DNA from: Flavobacterium sp.
GTDB lineage: Bacteria > Bacteroidota > Bacteroidia > Flavobacteriales > Flavobacteriaceae
DNA length: 50,134 nt
Direction of reading: 5' to 3'
Assembly (NCBI GenBank): GCA_014379405.1
Contig: JACMLU010000009.1
Location: forward strand, 1 to 50,134
In this document: positions 6,325 to 13,171 of the stretch, piece after piece
Numbering within the stretch: the first letter of the stretch is position 1
Layout of the letters: each line of letters starts with the position of its first letter
Program-made: the position numbers and the translations under genes
Notes under the pieces: generated by a model
Told to the model about the DNA's origin: nothing
Seen by the model: only the letters and a program-made list of their open reading frames with translations
The model's database searches: none

Positions 6325-6586
6325 TGTTGATGTATTTTTTATAGTTAGTTTCAGAAAACAACCAGCATCTTCCAACTCTGGTTCCAATTATTAGTCCTTC
6401 TCTTCTATGTACATAAATCGTCTGGACGGTAACTCTAGCCATTTTGGCGACTTCGTTTACGGTGTATTGTCGTTCTTGGTTAGGAGGAGGGTTGCTTTCT
6501 TCTTTCTTTTTTTTGTTCTGAATGAATGCTACTTTTTCAGCAATAACATCCAAGTTCTCGGGCGATAATTTTAGAATTACTTCCAT
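6314..6586 (-). CDS. Excisionase/MerR-type helix-turn-helix protein
   Basis: 90 residues. Residues 41-86 read Y-T-V-N-E-V-A-K-M-A-R-V-T-V-Q-T-I-Y then R-R-E-G-L-I, the HTH_17 (excisionase family) winged-helix pattern in which the helix-turn-helix is followed by a short wing (G-R-C-W-L-F). In Bacteroidota such proteins act as excisionases or small regulators. Being in the leftward early operon opposite the repressor suits either role. It has a Pro-rich hinge near residues 33-36. Confidence 0.8.
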   Translation of the reverse strand: MEVILKLSPENLDVIAEKVAFIQNKKKKEESNPPPNQERQYTVNEVAKMARVTVQTIYVHRREGLIIGTRVGRCWLFSETNYKKYINNEQ

Positions 6587-6731
6587 ATTGTGCTAATTGA
6601 TTAATGGGTTGGTTAAAAATTTCATTTCTTGGGTCCTCGAAGCTCGTTGCCTCGATGGTATTGTCTCCGTTGTTTAGGATGTTGTCCAGCAGTAGGAAAT
6701 TGTATTTTCGGAATAGTTGGATCGTATTCAT
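6537..6731 (-). CDS. First small ORF of the leftward phage operon (64 aa)
   Basis: 64 codons from the ATG at 6729-6731, about 230 bases downstream of the leftward promoter. The end overlaps the HTH gene by 50 bases, an unusually long overlap, and the last residues (E-L-G-C-Y-C) may therefore not be under selection. The body (Q-L-F-R-K-Y-N-F-L-L-L-D-N-I-L-N-N-G-D-N) looks like coding sequence. No family recognised. It may be a short leader gene. Confidence 0.45.
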   Translation of the reverse strand: MNTIQLFRKYNFLLLDNILNNGDNTIEATSFEDPRNEIFNQPINQLAQYGSNSKIIARELGCYC

Positions 6732-6937
6732 CAGGCGGATTGTTATTATTTATATTTTAAACATAATAAATTTATATCGTATAGAGCAATTTAATTCCAG
6801 GACCGTTGCCAGTATATTTTTTTAAATGCTTTTTGAATTTAAAATTGTAAATGGATTTGAAAACAAAACTAACGCTATAATAGTGGGTAAAAACCAATTA
6901 AGATGTATTTGATAGTTTTTAACTGATTAAAATTGTT

Positions 6938-6945
6938 TATATTTG
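6938..6945 (+). promoter_or_regulatory. Possible -7 element of the repressor promoter
   Basis: TATATTTG fits TAnnTTTG and lies 71 bases before the repressor ATG. No TTG is found at the usual distance upstream (the nearest is 26 bases away), so this would be a weak or regulated promoter. A transcript from here would carry both direct repeats in its leader. Confidence 0.35.
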
Positions 6946-6957
6946 TTTTCATTGGTG

Positions 6958-6986
6958 CAAATATATAACCTTTTTTCTATTTTCAA
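6958..6986 (-). promoter_or_regulatory. Leftward early promoter of the phage operon
   Basis: Read on the minus strand: TTTG ending at 6984 as the -33 element, an 18-base spacer, then TATATTTG at 6965-6958, an exact match to the Bacteroidota -7 consensus TAnnTTTG. It faces the leftward operon (first ATG at 6731). One copy of the 20-bp direct repeat fills the spacer, so repressor bound there would cover the promoter. Confidence 0.65.
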
Positions 6987-7011
6987 AAAAAATATAACCT
7001 TTTTTCTATTT
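6963..7011. repeat. Twin 20-bp direct repeats, probable phage operators
   Basis: ATATAACCTTTTTTCTATTT occurs exactly at 6963-6982 and again at 6992-7011, centres 29 bases apart, i.e. nearly three helical turns. The first lies between the -33 and -7 elements of the leftward promoter, and the second ends 5 bases before the repressor ATG. Location and spacing suit cooperative repressor binding; that these are the operators is inference. Confidence 0.6.
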
Positions 7012-7016
7012 ATTTT

Positions 7017-7376
7017 ATGAAGGCAATCGAACGATTAAACCGATTTATTGATTATAAAGGAGTTAAGCCAGCCGTTTTTGAAAGAGAAGTAGGGCTTTCG
7101 AATGGTTATATAGGCAAGCAATTGAAAAGGAATGCCGATTTAGGCGAAGGAATTTTAATAAAAATATTAGAAAATTGTCCTGAAATCAATCCGGAATGGC
7201 TATTGACAGGAAAAGGAGAAATGCTAAAAGAGGCCGCAGATAATTATAACAAAGAATTGCCTGCTCCTGATTTGCTAAACGAGCCAAGAGATAGTTTTTT
7301 AATAAAATATGTTCGTTCCTTAGAAACAAATCTGGAGTTAATGCGTCAAGAAATCGAGCGATTAAAAAAACAGTAA
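7017..7376 (+). CDS. Phage-type CI-like repressor (HTH, no peptidase)
   Basis: 119 residues. Residues 4-66 match the N-terminal DNA-binding domain common in Bacteroidota phage repressors: R-L-N-R-F-I-D-Y-K-G-V, a helix-turn-helix with F-E-R-E-V-G-L-S-N-G-Y-I-G, then I-N-P-E-W-L-L-T-G-K-G-E-M-L. The C-terminal 40 residues form a leucine-rich coiled coil (S-L-E-T-N-L-E-L-M-R-Q-E-I-E-R-L) that could make dimers. The S24 self-cleavage domain of larger repressors is missing, so induction by RecA would need another route. It is divergent from the early operon. Confidence 0.85.
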   Translation: MKAIERLNRFIDYKGVKPAVFEREVGLSNGYIGKQLKRNADLGEGILIKILENCPEINPEWLLTGKGEMLKEAADNYNKELPAPDLLNEPRDSFLIKYVRSLETNLELMRQEIERLKKQ

Positions 7377-7604
7377 AGTTTTAAAGCGTTTAGCGCTAGA
7401 AAAATAGATATGTATTTAAGGTGTAATTTTATAAAATAAAACATTTTTTTATAGGTATTGGGGTTTGTTTTGCGCTAAAGTTAAATAAAGATTAATGTAA
7501 CTTTTACGGAAAACCTCATTTTTTAAGAAGTAAAATATAATCCACTGACCGTCAGCGGAGTTGGTGTTTGTTTTTTGTATTAAAATTGAAATAAATTTAG
7601 AATT

Positions 7605-7886
7605 ATGAGAAAATTATTATTTTTAGGATTTTTATTTTCAATCGGCTACTCTTGTTCGAGTCCAGATAAAGTTGATCTAAATCCGAGCAGTTATAACGTA
7701 GAGTTGGCTACTATTTGTCCTAGTGCTTCACGAACCTCTTATTGCGTGACAAAAGCTGTGTATGAGCAAATATTAACCGAAATGAAAAATAATCCAAATC
7801 AGGGCTGTGTTTATACTCAAATAAACACACTTAGTGACGGCGTTAAAAAAGGATATATTTTTAGTGCGGGAGTGGGGTGTAATTAA
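7605..7886 (+). CDS. Small secreted lipoprotein (93 aa)
   Basis: 93 residues with a short lipoprotein signal (M-R-K-L-L-F-L-G-F-L-F-S-I-G-Y-S-C, acylated Cys at 17) followed by S-S-P-D. The mature part has four more Cys residues, suited to disulfide bonds in the periplasm. No family recognised. It lies between the phage repressor and the tRNA cluster; it could be a phage cargo gene or a chromosomal gene. Confidence 0.6.
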   Translation: MRKLLFLGFLFSIGYSCSSPDKVDLNPSSYNVELATICPSASRTSYCVTKAVYEQILTEMKNNPNQGCVYTQINTLSDGVKKGYIFSAGVGCN

Positions 7887-7921
7887 AAAACAACAAATAT
7901 TACAATAGTTTTTAGTTGTTT
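7886..7921 (+). terminator. Terminator after the 93-aa lipoprotein gene
   Basis: AAAAACAAC pairs with GTTGTTTTT across an AT-rich loop directly after the stop codon. The stem is weak in G+C, so confidence is moderate. Confidence 0.45.
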
Positions 7922-7933
7922 TTGCTAGGAAGA

Positions 7934-7956
7934 TGTCGTGTGAATTGTCGTGTGAA
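7934..7956. repeat. Tandem 11-bp repeat beside the tRNA cluster
   Basis: TGTCGTGTGAA occurs at 7934-7944 and 7946-7956, 12 bases apart and about 70 bases from the 3' end of tRNA-Leu. Short tandem sites next to a tRNA 3' end can be arm sites for a phage integrase; no integrase is present to support this. Confidence 0.35.
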
Positions 7957-7975
7957 AATAAAAACGTAAATTAAA

Positions 7976-7999
7976 AAACCCCAGTGTTTTCTGGGGTTT
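7976..7999 (-). terminator. Terminator of the tRNA-Lys/Lys/Leu transcript
   Basis: On the minus strand AAACCCCAG pairs with CTGGGGTTT, followed by a T run, 25 bases beyond the tRNA-Leu 3' end. A classic intrinsic terminator. Confidence 0.75.
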
Positions 8000-8023
8000 A
8001 CAAAGGTTTTAAATTTTAAAAAG

Positions 8024-8106
8024 TGACCACGGCGGGATTTGAACCCGCACGCCCTTGCGAGCACCAGCCCCTCAAGCTGGCAAGTCTACCGTTTCTCCAC
8101 GTGGCC
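8024..8106 (-). tRNA. tRNA-Leu (anticodon GAG)
   Basis: 83-base cloverleaf with a long variable arm as in tRNA-Leu. Acceptor arms GGCCACG / CGTGGTC, anticodon stem CCAGC/GCTGG with loop TTGAGGG, T loop GGTTCAAATCC. CCA is not encoded. It is the last of three tRNAs read leftward, and its 3' end faces the phage region, the usual side for phage integration. Confidence 0.92.
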
Positions 8107-8147
8107 TAAAAAAGAAAAGGTCATTCGCCGTGGCGAACAACCTTTAG

Positions 8148-8220
8148 TGACCCGACTGGGGCTCGAACCCAGGACCCCATCATTAAAAGTGATGTGCTCT
8201 ACCAACTGAGCTATCGAGTC
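8148..8220 (-). tRNA. tRNA-Lys (anticodon TTT), copy 1
   Basis: 73 bases. Acceptor GACTCGA / TCGGGTC, D loop AGCTCAGTTGGTAGAGC, anticodon loop CTTTTAA, T loop GGTTCGAGCC. Identical to the copy at 8258-8330; the two are 37 bases apart. Confidence 0.95.
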
Positions 8221-8257
8221 AATGCTTCAAGAAACTTATGTGTTGATCACAAATTTG

Positions 8258-8330
8258 TGACCCGACTGGGGCTCGAACCCAGGACCCCATCATTAAAAGT
8301 GATGTGCTCTACCAACTGAGCTATCGAGTC
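8258..8330 (-). tRNA. tRNA-Lys (anticodon TTT), copy 2
   Basis: Identical over all 73 bases to the tRNA-Lys at 8148-8220. As the first gene of the leftward tRNA transcript it is preceded by a good promoter at 8355-8385. Confidence 0.95.
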
Positions 8331-8354
8331 ATATTCGTTTCTTGAATGCGGGTG

Positions 8355-8385
8355 CAAATATATGATGTTATTTTTAATTTTTCAA
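8355..8385 (-). promoter_or_regulatory. Promoter of the tRNA-Lys/Lys/Leu cluster
   Basis: On the minus strand TTTG (-33, TTG at 8385-8383), a 20-base spacer, then TATATTTG at 8362-8355, 24 bases before the mature tRNA 5' end. It fits the flavobacterial TTG / TAnnTTTG promoter. Confidence 0.55.
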
Positions 8386-8457
8386 AGGTATTTTATTATA
8401 AATTTGTCTTTTTTTAACAAAACCCTTTAACGCCTTAGTATCTAAGGTTTTATTCAA

Positions 8458-8976
8458 ATGAGAAAAATAATTTTATTAGGTTATATGGGTTGTGGGAAGT
8501 CCACAATTGCCAATAGATTGTCAAAAACAACCAATATTCCATTCGTGGATTTGGATAAAATCATCGAAGAAAAGACAAATTTGACCATAAATCAAATTTT
8601 CGAAGAGCAAGGCGAAATCCATTTTAGAAAGCTAGAACACGATGTTTTTGTTGAATTATTGAATTCACCCGAAAATTTAATAATAGGCTTGGGAGGCGGA
8701 ACTCCTTGTTACGCCAATAACCATGAATTATTGAAAGGTGACAATGTTTTTTCCATTTATTTAAAAGCTTCGATTGAAACCTTGTTTGACAGATTGGTTA
8801 CCAATAAAAGCAAACGTCCTCTCATTGCCGACAAAAGCGAAGAAGAAATGAAGGAATTTATAGCCAAGCATCTTTTTGACCGTAGTTTCTACTACAACCA
8901 CGCACAACATAAAGTAGTGGTCGATGAAAAAACAGTTGAAGAAACAGTTGCCGATATTCTGAATATTCTAGCTTAA
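8458..8976 (+). CDS. aroK: Shikimate kinase
   Basis: 172 residues. Walker A loop G-Y-M-G-C-G-K-S-T (8-16), Asp31/Asp33 in F-V-D-L-D, the F-R-K-L-E substrate Arg, G-L-G-G-G-T-P (about 77-83) and lid K-R-P-L-I. It phosphorylates shikimate with ATP in the fifth step of the shikimate pathway to aromatic amino acids. Length is standard. Its 3' end overlaps the convergent phosphoribosyltransferase gene by 9 bases. A TAAATTTG -7-like box lies at 8399-8406. Confidence 0.96.
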   Translation: MRKIILLGYMGCGKSTIANRLSKTTNIPFVDLDKIIEEKTNLTINQIFEEQGEIHFRKLEHDVFVELLNSPENLIIGLGGGTPCYANNHELLKGDNVFSIYLKASIETLFDRLVTNKSKRPLIADKSEEEMKEFIAKHLFDRSFYYNHAQHKVVVDEKTVEETVADILNILA

Positions 8977-9468
8977 ATAAGCATAACTATCTCCGTTTTC
9001 ATCAAAAACAACTTGAACATGCTCCAAGGAAGAAGTTGAAAGAGAAATTCCTTTAAAATCTGCTTTTACAGGGTATTTTTTGTGATTTCGATCTACTAAT
9101 ACCGCCGTCTTGAATTTTGTAAGAGGAACGTCCAGAAAGTGTCTTACGGCATAAATCAAGGTGGTTCCGGAATTCAAGACATCATCAACCAACACCAAGC
9201 CTTTATTGGCATACTCTTCTTTGGACAAAGAGGTATTTACGGCCAATTCGGGATTTTGTTTGTTAATTCGAACTTCGCATAACGAAACTTTCAAGGTAGA
9301 AATGACATTCAAGGCTTCAGCAATTTTTTCAGCAAAAACATATCCATTGGAAGCAATTCCTGCAATGACAATCTCTTCTTCATCTACGAATGTTTCATAG
9401 ATTTGGTAAGCAATTCTTTTTATGGTGTGTTCAATTTCTTGATTCGACAAAATGATATTTTTGTTCAT
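8968..9468 (-). CDS. Phosphoribosyltransferase family protein
   Basis: 166 residues. The PRPP-binding motif V-L-V-D-D-V-L-N-S-G-T-T-L spans residues 92-104. The fold begins with I-V-I-A-G-I-A-S-N-G-Y, the loop that binds pyrophosphate. Similar stand-alone proteins in Flavobacterium are often labelled PyrR-like, but substrate and RNA binding are unproven here. It is followed in the same direction from the S4-domain gene (49-base gap), so the two may be cotranscribed. Confidence 0.85.
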   Translation of the reverse strand: MNKNIILSNQEIEHTIKRIAYQIYETFVDEEEIVIAGIASNGYVFAEKIAEALNVISTLKVSLCEVRINKQNPELAVNTSLSKEEYANKGLVLVDDVLNSGTTLIYAVRHFLDVPLTKFKTAVLVDRNHKKYPVKADFKGISLSTSSLEHVQVVFDENGDSYAYLS

Positions 9469-9517
9469 TAGTGTAATTTTATATTTTTAGATTGTTATTG
9501 AAATTGCCATTGTTTAT

Positions 9518-9898
9518 TTATTCTTCCGTTTCTACTTCATTGCCAAAATCGTCAATATCACGTCGGTCTTTTTTGGTTGGTCGTCCAGTTCCATTTTTCC
9601 GATAATGTTCTTTGGACAATTTCAACAATTCCAAATGCTGATAGGCTTCTGCCGGGGTTTCGTTTTTTCGATACATATCAACCAATTTTGCCCCTACCCG
9701 ATTCTCTGGAATATCCAAAACGGTTATGATTTGCGTGATTTGGTCTTTCCTGAAAGTGATTTTATCGGTCGGAAAAACCTCCTTCGAAGGTTTGACCACT
9801 TGACCATTTACGGTGACATGGTTTTTTTTGCAGGCTTCGGTTACCATATTACGCGTCTTGTAATATCGCACACACCATAAATATTTATCTATTCTCAT
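9518..9898 (-). CDS. S4-domain RNA-binding protein (Hsp15-like)
   Basis: 126 residues from ATG 9896-9898 (M-R-I-D-K-Y-L-W-C-V-R). The frame is open 22 codons further, but that part overlaps the promoter of the divergent lipoprotein and does not look like Hsp15. Residues 1-60 are an S4 domain (K-Y-L-W...K-T-R-N-M-V-T-E-A-C...V-T-V-N-G-Q-V-V-K-P-S) and the tail is basic then acidic. In E. coli Hsp15 (HslR) binds 50S subunits carrying a stalled nascent chain. The same job here is inference. Confidence 0.87.
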   Translation of the reverse strand: MRIDKYLWCVRYYKTRNMVTEACKKNHVTVNGQVVKPSKEVFPTDKITFRKDQITQIITVLDIPENRVGAKLVDMYRKNETPAEAYQHLELLKLSKEHYRKNGTGRPTKKDRRDIDDFGNEVETEE

Positions 9899-9976
9899 AA
9901 AATTTCCAAAATCGAAGTTAAATTGTTTACAAAAATAAATCAAAATTGTATCTTGCGGGCTCAAAAATCAACTATA

Positions 9977-10999
9977 ATGAACAAATTTAAGTTTTATTTT
10001 ATTCTATTAATTACAACCATCACTATATTTTCGTGTTCAAAGAATGATGATTCCGCTACCGTTGAACCACTGAGAGATTTTCAGACACAATACAACACTG
10101 AAATTAAAATTATTGAAGATTACTTAAAAACAAATTATATCACTGTTAAAAATGCTCCAGGGCAAACCAGTGACCAAGACGTCGTGATATCAAAAATAAC
10201 GGATGCCGCAACACAGCCTTCCATTATGTCTTATAAGAGTAATGATTATGCAGGAAGCACCGTTTTTCCTCAACTCAAAAGTAAAATTGTAAAGCTGCAC
10301 AATATTGAATATACACTGTATTATTTAGTTTTAAGAGAAGGTAAAAAAGATGCCGTTACAGGTCTTGGAGGTGTATCGCCTTGTAATGTTGATGGTGTTT
10401 TAACTTCTTATAAAGGAACTTATTTATCAGAATCAACAGCAACAACACCTTCAACGATTACTGCTACTCAATTTGAAGAAGCTGTATTACCTAGTGACTT
10501 TTTTAGTTTATTTAGCACCATTACAGGATGGGGCGAAACTTTTCCTCAATTTAAAACAGGAAGTTACACTTCCAATTCAAATGGAACCATTACCTATACT
10601 GATTTTGGATCAGGCGTAATGTTTTTGCCTTCTGGATTAGCCTATTATGCTTCGGGTTCGTTTGCCATTCCAGCTTACTCGCCATTGGTTTTTAGTTTTA
10701 AATTATACGACATTCAAAGGTTAGACCAGGACAGTGACGGCATTCCATCCTATCTGGAAGACGCAAGCCCTGCCGATGGTTATATGAGAATTTTAGCTAC
10801 TGGAGTTGATAATCCTGATGATACCGATAAAGATGGTATTCCTGACTTCTACGATGTAGACGATGACGGAGATAATTATACTACAAAATTAGAAATTAAA
10901 AATCCAGCAACAGGATTGCCTTATCCATTTGCAAATATTCCGACCTGCACTTCAGGAAAGAAAATTCACTTGGACGGCACACCAACTTGCCACCCTTAA
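9977..10999 (+). CDS. FKBP-like lipoprotein with calcium-type DxDxDG repeats
   Basis: 340 residues from ATG 9977; a start 18 codons upstream is rejected because the signal peptide begins here (M-N-K-F-K-F-Y-F-I-L-L...I-F-S-C-S). The middle (about 100-260) has the order of an FKBP peptidyl-prolyl isomerase (Y-T-L-Y-Y-L-V-L, G-V-L-T-S-Y-K-G-T-Y, G-W-G-E, F-L-P-S-G-L-A-Y-Y, L-V-F-S-F-K-L-Y-D-I) but the active-site residues are not clearly kept. Residues 255-300 carry D-Q-D-S-D-G-I-P-S and D-T-D-K-D-G-I-P-D repeats like thrombospondin type 3 calcium sites. It is probably an outer-membrane lipoprotein folding factor. Confidence 0.8.
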   Translation: MNKFKFYFILLITTITIFSCSKNDDSATVEPLRDFQTQYNTEIKIIEDYLKTNYITVKNAPGQTSDQDVVISKITDAATQPSIMSYKSNDYAGSTVFPQLKSKIVKLHNIEYTLYYLVLREGKKDAVTGLGGVSPCNVDGVLTSYKGTYLSESTATTPSTITATQFEEAVLPSDFFSLFSTITGWGETFPQFKTGSYTSNSNGTITYTDFGSGVMFLPSGLAYYASGSFAIPAYSPLVFSFKLYDIQRLDQDSDGIPSYLEDASPADGYMRILATGVDNPDDTDKDGIPDFYDVDDDGDNYTTKLEIKNPATGLPYPFANIPTCTSGKKIHLDGTPTCHP

Positions 11000-11018
11000 A
11001 TTATTTAAACTAAAGCAC

Positions 11019-11058
11019 AAAAATCCCGTTTCATAAAAATTGTGAAACGGGATTTTTT
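11019..11058. terminator. Bidirectional terminator between convergent genes
   Basis: AAAAATCCCGTTTCA and TGAAACGGGATTTTTT form a 14-15 bp stem with A and T runs on both sides, serving the FKBP-like gene (plus) and the rhodanese genes (minus). Confidence 0.8.
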
Positions 11059-11081
11059 GGTTTAATGAATTATCAACTTCC

Positions 11082-11402
11082 TTATTTTGAAATCTTATTT
11101 TGTAAACTACCCCAACCACCGCCGTTATAAACTCGAGTATAACCATTGGATTGCAAGATACTTTTTGCCGAGGCGCTTCGCATTCCCGAAGCACAACAAG
11201 TGATAATAGGTTGATTTTTATCTTTCAGTTTAGATATATTGTTTCTTAAAGTATCTACCGAAATATTGACAGAGCCCTTGATATGTCCGCCTGCAAACTC
11301 CCCTTTTGAACGAACATCCAAAATTAGAGCACCTTCTTTGACTAATTCTCCGTAGTTAACTCCCGGACCAAAACCGAATATTTTTTTGAGTGTGTTTATC
11401 AT
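11082..11402 (-). CDS. Rhodanese-like domain protein 1
   Basis: 106 residues, a single rhodanese domain: L-I-L-D-V-R-S-K-G-E-F-A-G-G-H-I-K-G-S-V-N-I (27-48), then the active loop C-A-S-G-M-R (Cys70 to Arg75), preceded by a second Cys69. It lacks a signal peptide, so it should act in the cytosol as a sulfur carrier or transferase. It lies 6 bases after a close paralogue with the same C-C-A-S-G-M-R-S loop, so the pair is probably a tandem duplication and one operon. Confidence 0.9.
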   Translation of the reverse strand: MINTLKKIFGFGPGVNYGELVKEGALILDVRSKGEFAGGHIKGSVNISVDTLRNNISKLKDKNQPIITCCASGMRSASAKSILQSNGYTRVYNGGGWGSLQNKISK

Positions 11403-11408
11403 TTATAT

Positions 11409-11693
11409 TTAATTGCTTAGAGATTTATAATAATTTACTGTTAGCCAAGAACCACCATTGTAGCTTTCGATTCCTTGTTGCGAAAGAAAATCTTGTGCTT
11501 GACTGCTTCGCATTCCGGAGGCACAACAAAGGATTAGCGGTGCTTTGAGATTTTTCAATTCTTCTATTCTTTCCGGAATTTCATTCAAGGGAATATTGAT
11601 GGAACCCGCCACGTTGCCTCCCAAAAACTCGCCATAAGAGCGCACATCCACGATGGTGCCTTGATTTTCTGCAATGATTTTTTCTATGTCCAT
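11409..11693 (-). CDS. Rhodanese-like domain protein 2
   Basis: 94 residues from ATG 11691-11693 (MDIEKIIAEN), which has an A-rich leader. In-frame ATGs at 11714 and 11750 add a basic tail not seen in the paralogue. Motifs: I-V-D-V-R-S-Y-G-E-F-L-G-G-N-V-A-G-S-I-N-I-P and C-A-S-G-M-R (Cys57-Arg62). Same likely role as its downstream neighbour; both may serve persulfide transfer in the cytosol. Confidence 0.88.
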   Translation of the reverse strand: MDIEKIIAENQGTIVDVRSYGEFLGGNVAGSINIPLNEIPERIEELKNLKAPLILCCASGMRSSQAQDFLSQQGIESYNGGSWLTVNYYKSLSN

Positions 11694-11835
11694 TTTTTTT
11701 GCTTGTAAACCCATCTTGATTGAATTCAAGATTTGAATTATTTTAGGCAAAAGTAATGTAGTGACAATGGATGTACGGTAACTTTAGTTACACAAAGTGA
11801 ATTTTTGTTTTGTTTTAAGAAGATGACATAAAAAA

Positions 11836-11859
11836 ATCCGAAGCCAAAAGACTTCGGAT
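11836..11859 (-). terminator. Terminator of the glycogen synthase gene
   Basis: On the minus strand ATCCGAAG and CTTCGGAT form a stem followed by a run of T, about 30 bases beyond the glgA stop. Confidence 0.75.
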
Positions 11860-11889
11860 AGTTGAGTTAGATTCGAGAACTATTTCCTA

Positions 11890-13116
11890 TTAAGCCTTCT
11901 CCTTCACAAACCCTTCAATCACTTTTTGATAATAGTCAAAAGTAGTTTTGGCAATGGATTCCCAACTGAATATTTTCAAAACACGCTCTCTTCCTGCTTT
12001 TCCCATTCGGGTGGCCAAGGCTTCGTCTTCCAACAAAATATTTACTTTAGCGGCAAAAGCTTTTTGGAATGCTTCAGGATCGGCTGGATTGAAATCAGTT
12101 CTAGAAACGCTTTGTAACGGTACCAAATAACCTGATTCGCCTTCGACAATAATCTCTGGAATTCCGCCTACGTGGCTTCCTACCACCGGCGTTTCACAAG
12201 ACATCGCTTCAAGATTGATGATACCAAAAGGTTCGTATAATGATGGACAAGCAAACACGCGGGCGTGACTGTACAATACTTTTACTTTGTCGCGGGGCAG
12301 CATTTCAGAGATTAAAATCACTCCTTCACGCTCTTTGCACAAATCGGCAATCAAGGCTTCGGTTTCCTCGGCAATTTCTTTGGTATCTGGCGCTCCAGCA
12401 CAAAGCACGATTTGGCAATCCTTGTTGAAATGTTTGGCAGCGGCAATCAATTGGGAAATTCCCTTTTGACGGGTGATTCGACCCACGAAAAGAACAAAAG
12501 GAATCTTTGGGCCAATACCGTATTCTAAAAGTAATTTTTCGTCAAATGTCGGTTTGTAAAATTCTGGATCAATTCCGTTGTGGATTACAGTCACTTTTTC
12601 GGGATTGACACCGTAAGCTTCTACAACATCGTCTTTCATTTGTTTGCTCACTGCAATGATCCCGTCGGCGGTATTGTAAGCACTATTTTCGATCCAACGC
12701 GAAAGAAAATAACCGTTACCCAATTGTTCTACTTTCCACGGACGGTGCGTTTCCAAACTGTGCGTCGTTAGAATTAAAGGAGATTGTAGCAATTCGCGAG
12801 TCATAATTCCGGCGAGATGCGTGTACCAAGTGTGGCAATGAATCACGTCAGCTTCGGGTGTGGCTTGCGACATTTCGACATTTCGACTCATATTGTGAAA
12901 CATCTTGATATGCGGATTGCTGTCATCGACCATTTTCGTCAGCGAAGAGTTGATTCCTTCTACGTGCATACTTTCGGTATTCACGGATTGGTCTCCGAAA
13001 CAACGTACTTCAACTTGTGCTAATTTGGCCAATTCTTGACTTAAAAAATCGATGTGTACGCCAGCTCCACCATAAATATTAGGTGGAAATTCATTGGTAA
13101 AAAGTGCTATTTTCAT
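11890..13116 (-). CDS. glgA: Glycogen synthase, GT4 family
   Basis: 408 residues, two Rossmann halves of a GT-B glycosyltransferase. The N-terminal K-I-A-L-F-T-N-E-F-P-P-N-I-Y-G-G-A-G-V-H and H-C-H-T-W-Y-T-H-L-A-G belong to the actinobacterial-type glycogen synthase group (ADP-glucose donor). The C-terminal half has F-V-G-R-I-T-R-Q-K-G and the catalytic E-P-F-G-I-I-N-L-E (EX7E). It is shorter than GT5 GlgA proteins, as expected for GT4. No branching enzyme or glgC lies nearby. A related glucan or maltose-1-phosphate synthase role cannot be excluded. Confidence 0.88.
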   Translation of the reverse strand: MKIALFTNEFPPNIYGGAGVHIDFLSQELAKLAQVEVRCFGDQSVNTESMHVEGINSSLTKMVDDSNPHIKMFHNMSRNVEMSQATPEADVIHCHTWYTHLAGIMTRELLQSPLILTTHSLETHRPWKVEQLGNGYFLSRWIENSAYNTADGIIAVSKQMKDDVVEAYGVNPEKVTVIHNGIDPEFYKPTFDEKLLLEYGIGPKIPFVLFVGRITRQKGISQLIAAAKHFNKDCQIVLCAGAPDTKEIAEETEALIADLCKEREGVILISEMLPRDKVKVLYSHARVFACPSLYEPFGIINLEAMSCETPVVGSHVGGIPEIIVEGESGYLVPLQSVSRTDFNPADPEAFQKAFAAKVNILLEDEALATRMGKAGRERVLKIFSWESIAKTTFDYYQKVIEGFVKEKA

Positions 13117-13171
13117 CTTTAAATATTTTTATTTTAGGAATATGATTTAGGATGTCCAAAAAGTATAACTT

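Larger units (their letters stand above)
2612..7376. mobile_element. Prophage early/immunity region or remnant
   Basis: A rightward CI-like repressor gene (7017-7376) is divergent from an overlapping leftward operon of an excisionase-type HTH protein, DUF1351 protein, RecT, MBL-fold protein, HNH endonuclease and small proteins. That order is typical of the early left region of temperate phages. No integrase, replication, terminase or structural genes are in the window. Whether the rest of the phage lies left of the window beyond the cassette array, or is lost, cannot be told. Confidence 0.75.

Noticed and set aside
8148..8330. Duplicate tRNA-Lys as attachment-site duplication
   Set aside because: Both copies are complete, lie 37 bases apart with no element between them, and share one promoter; ordinary gene duplication explains them.
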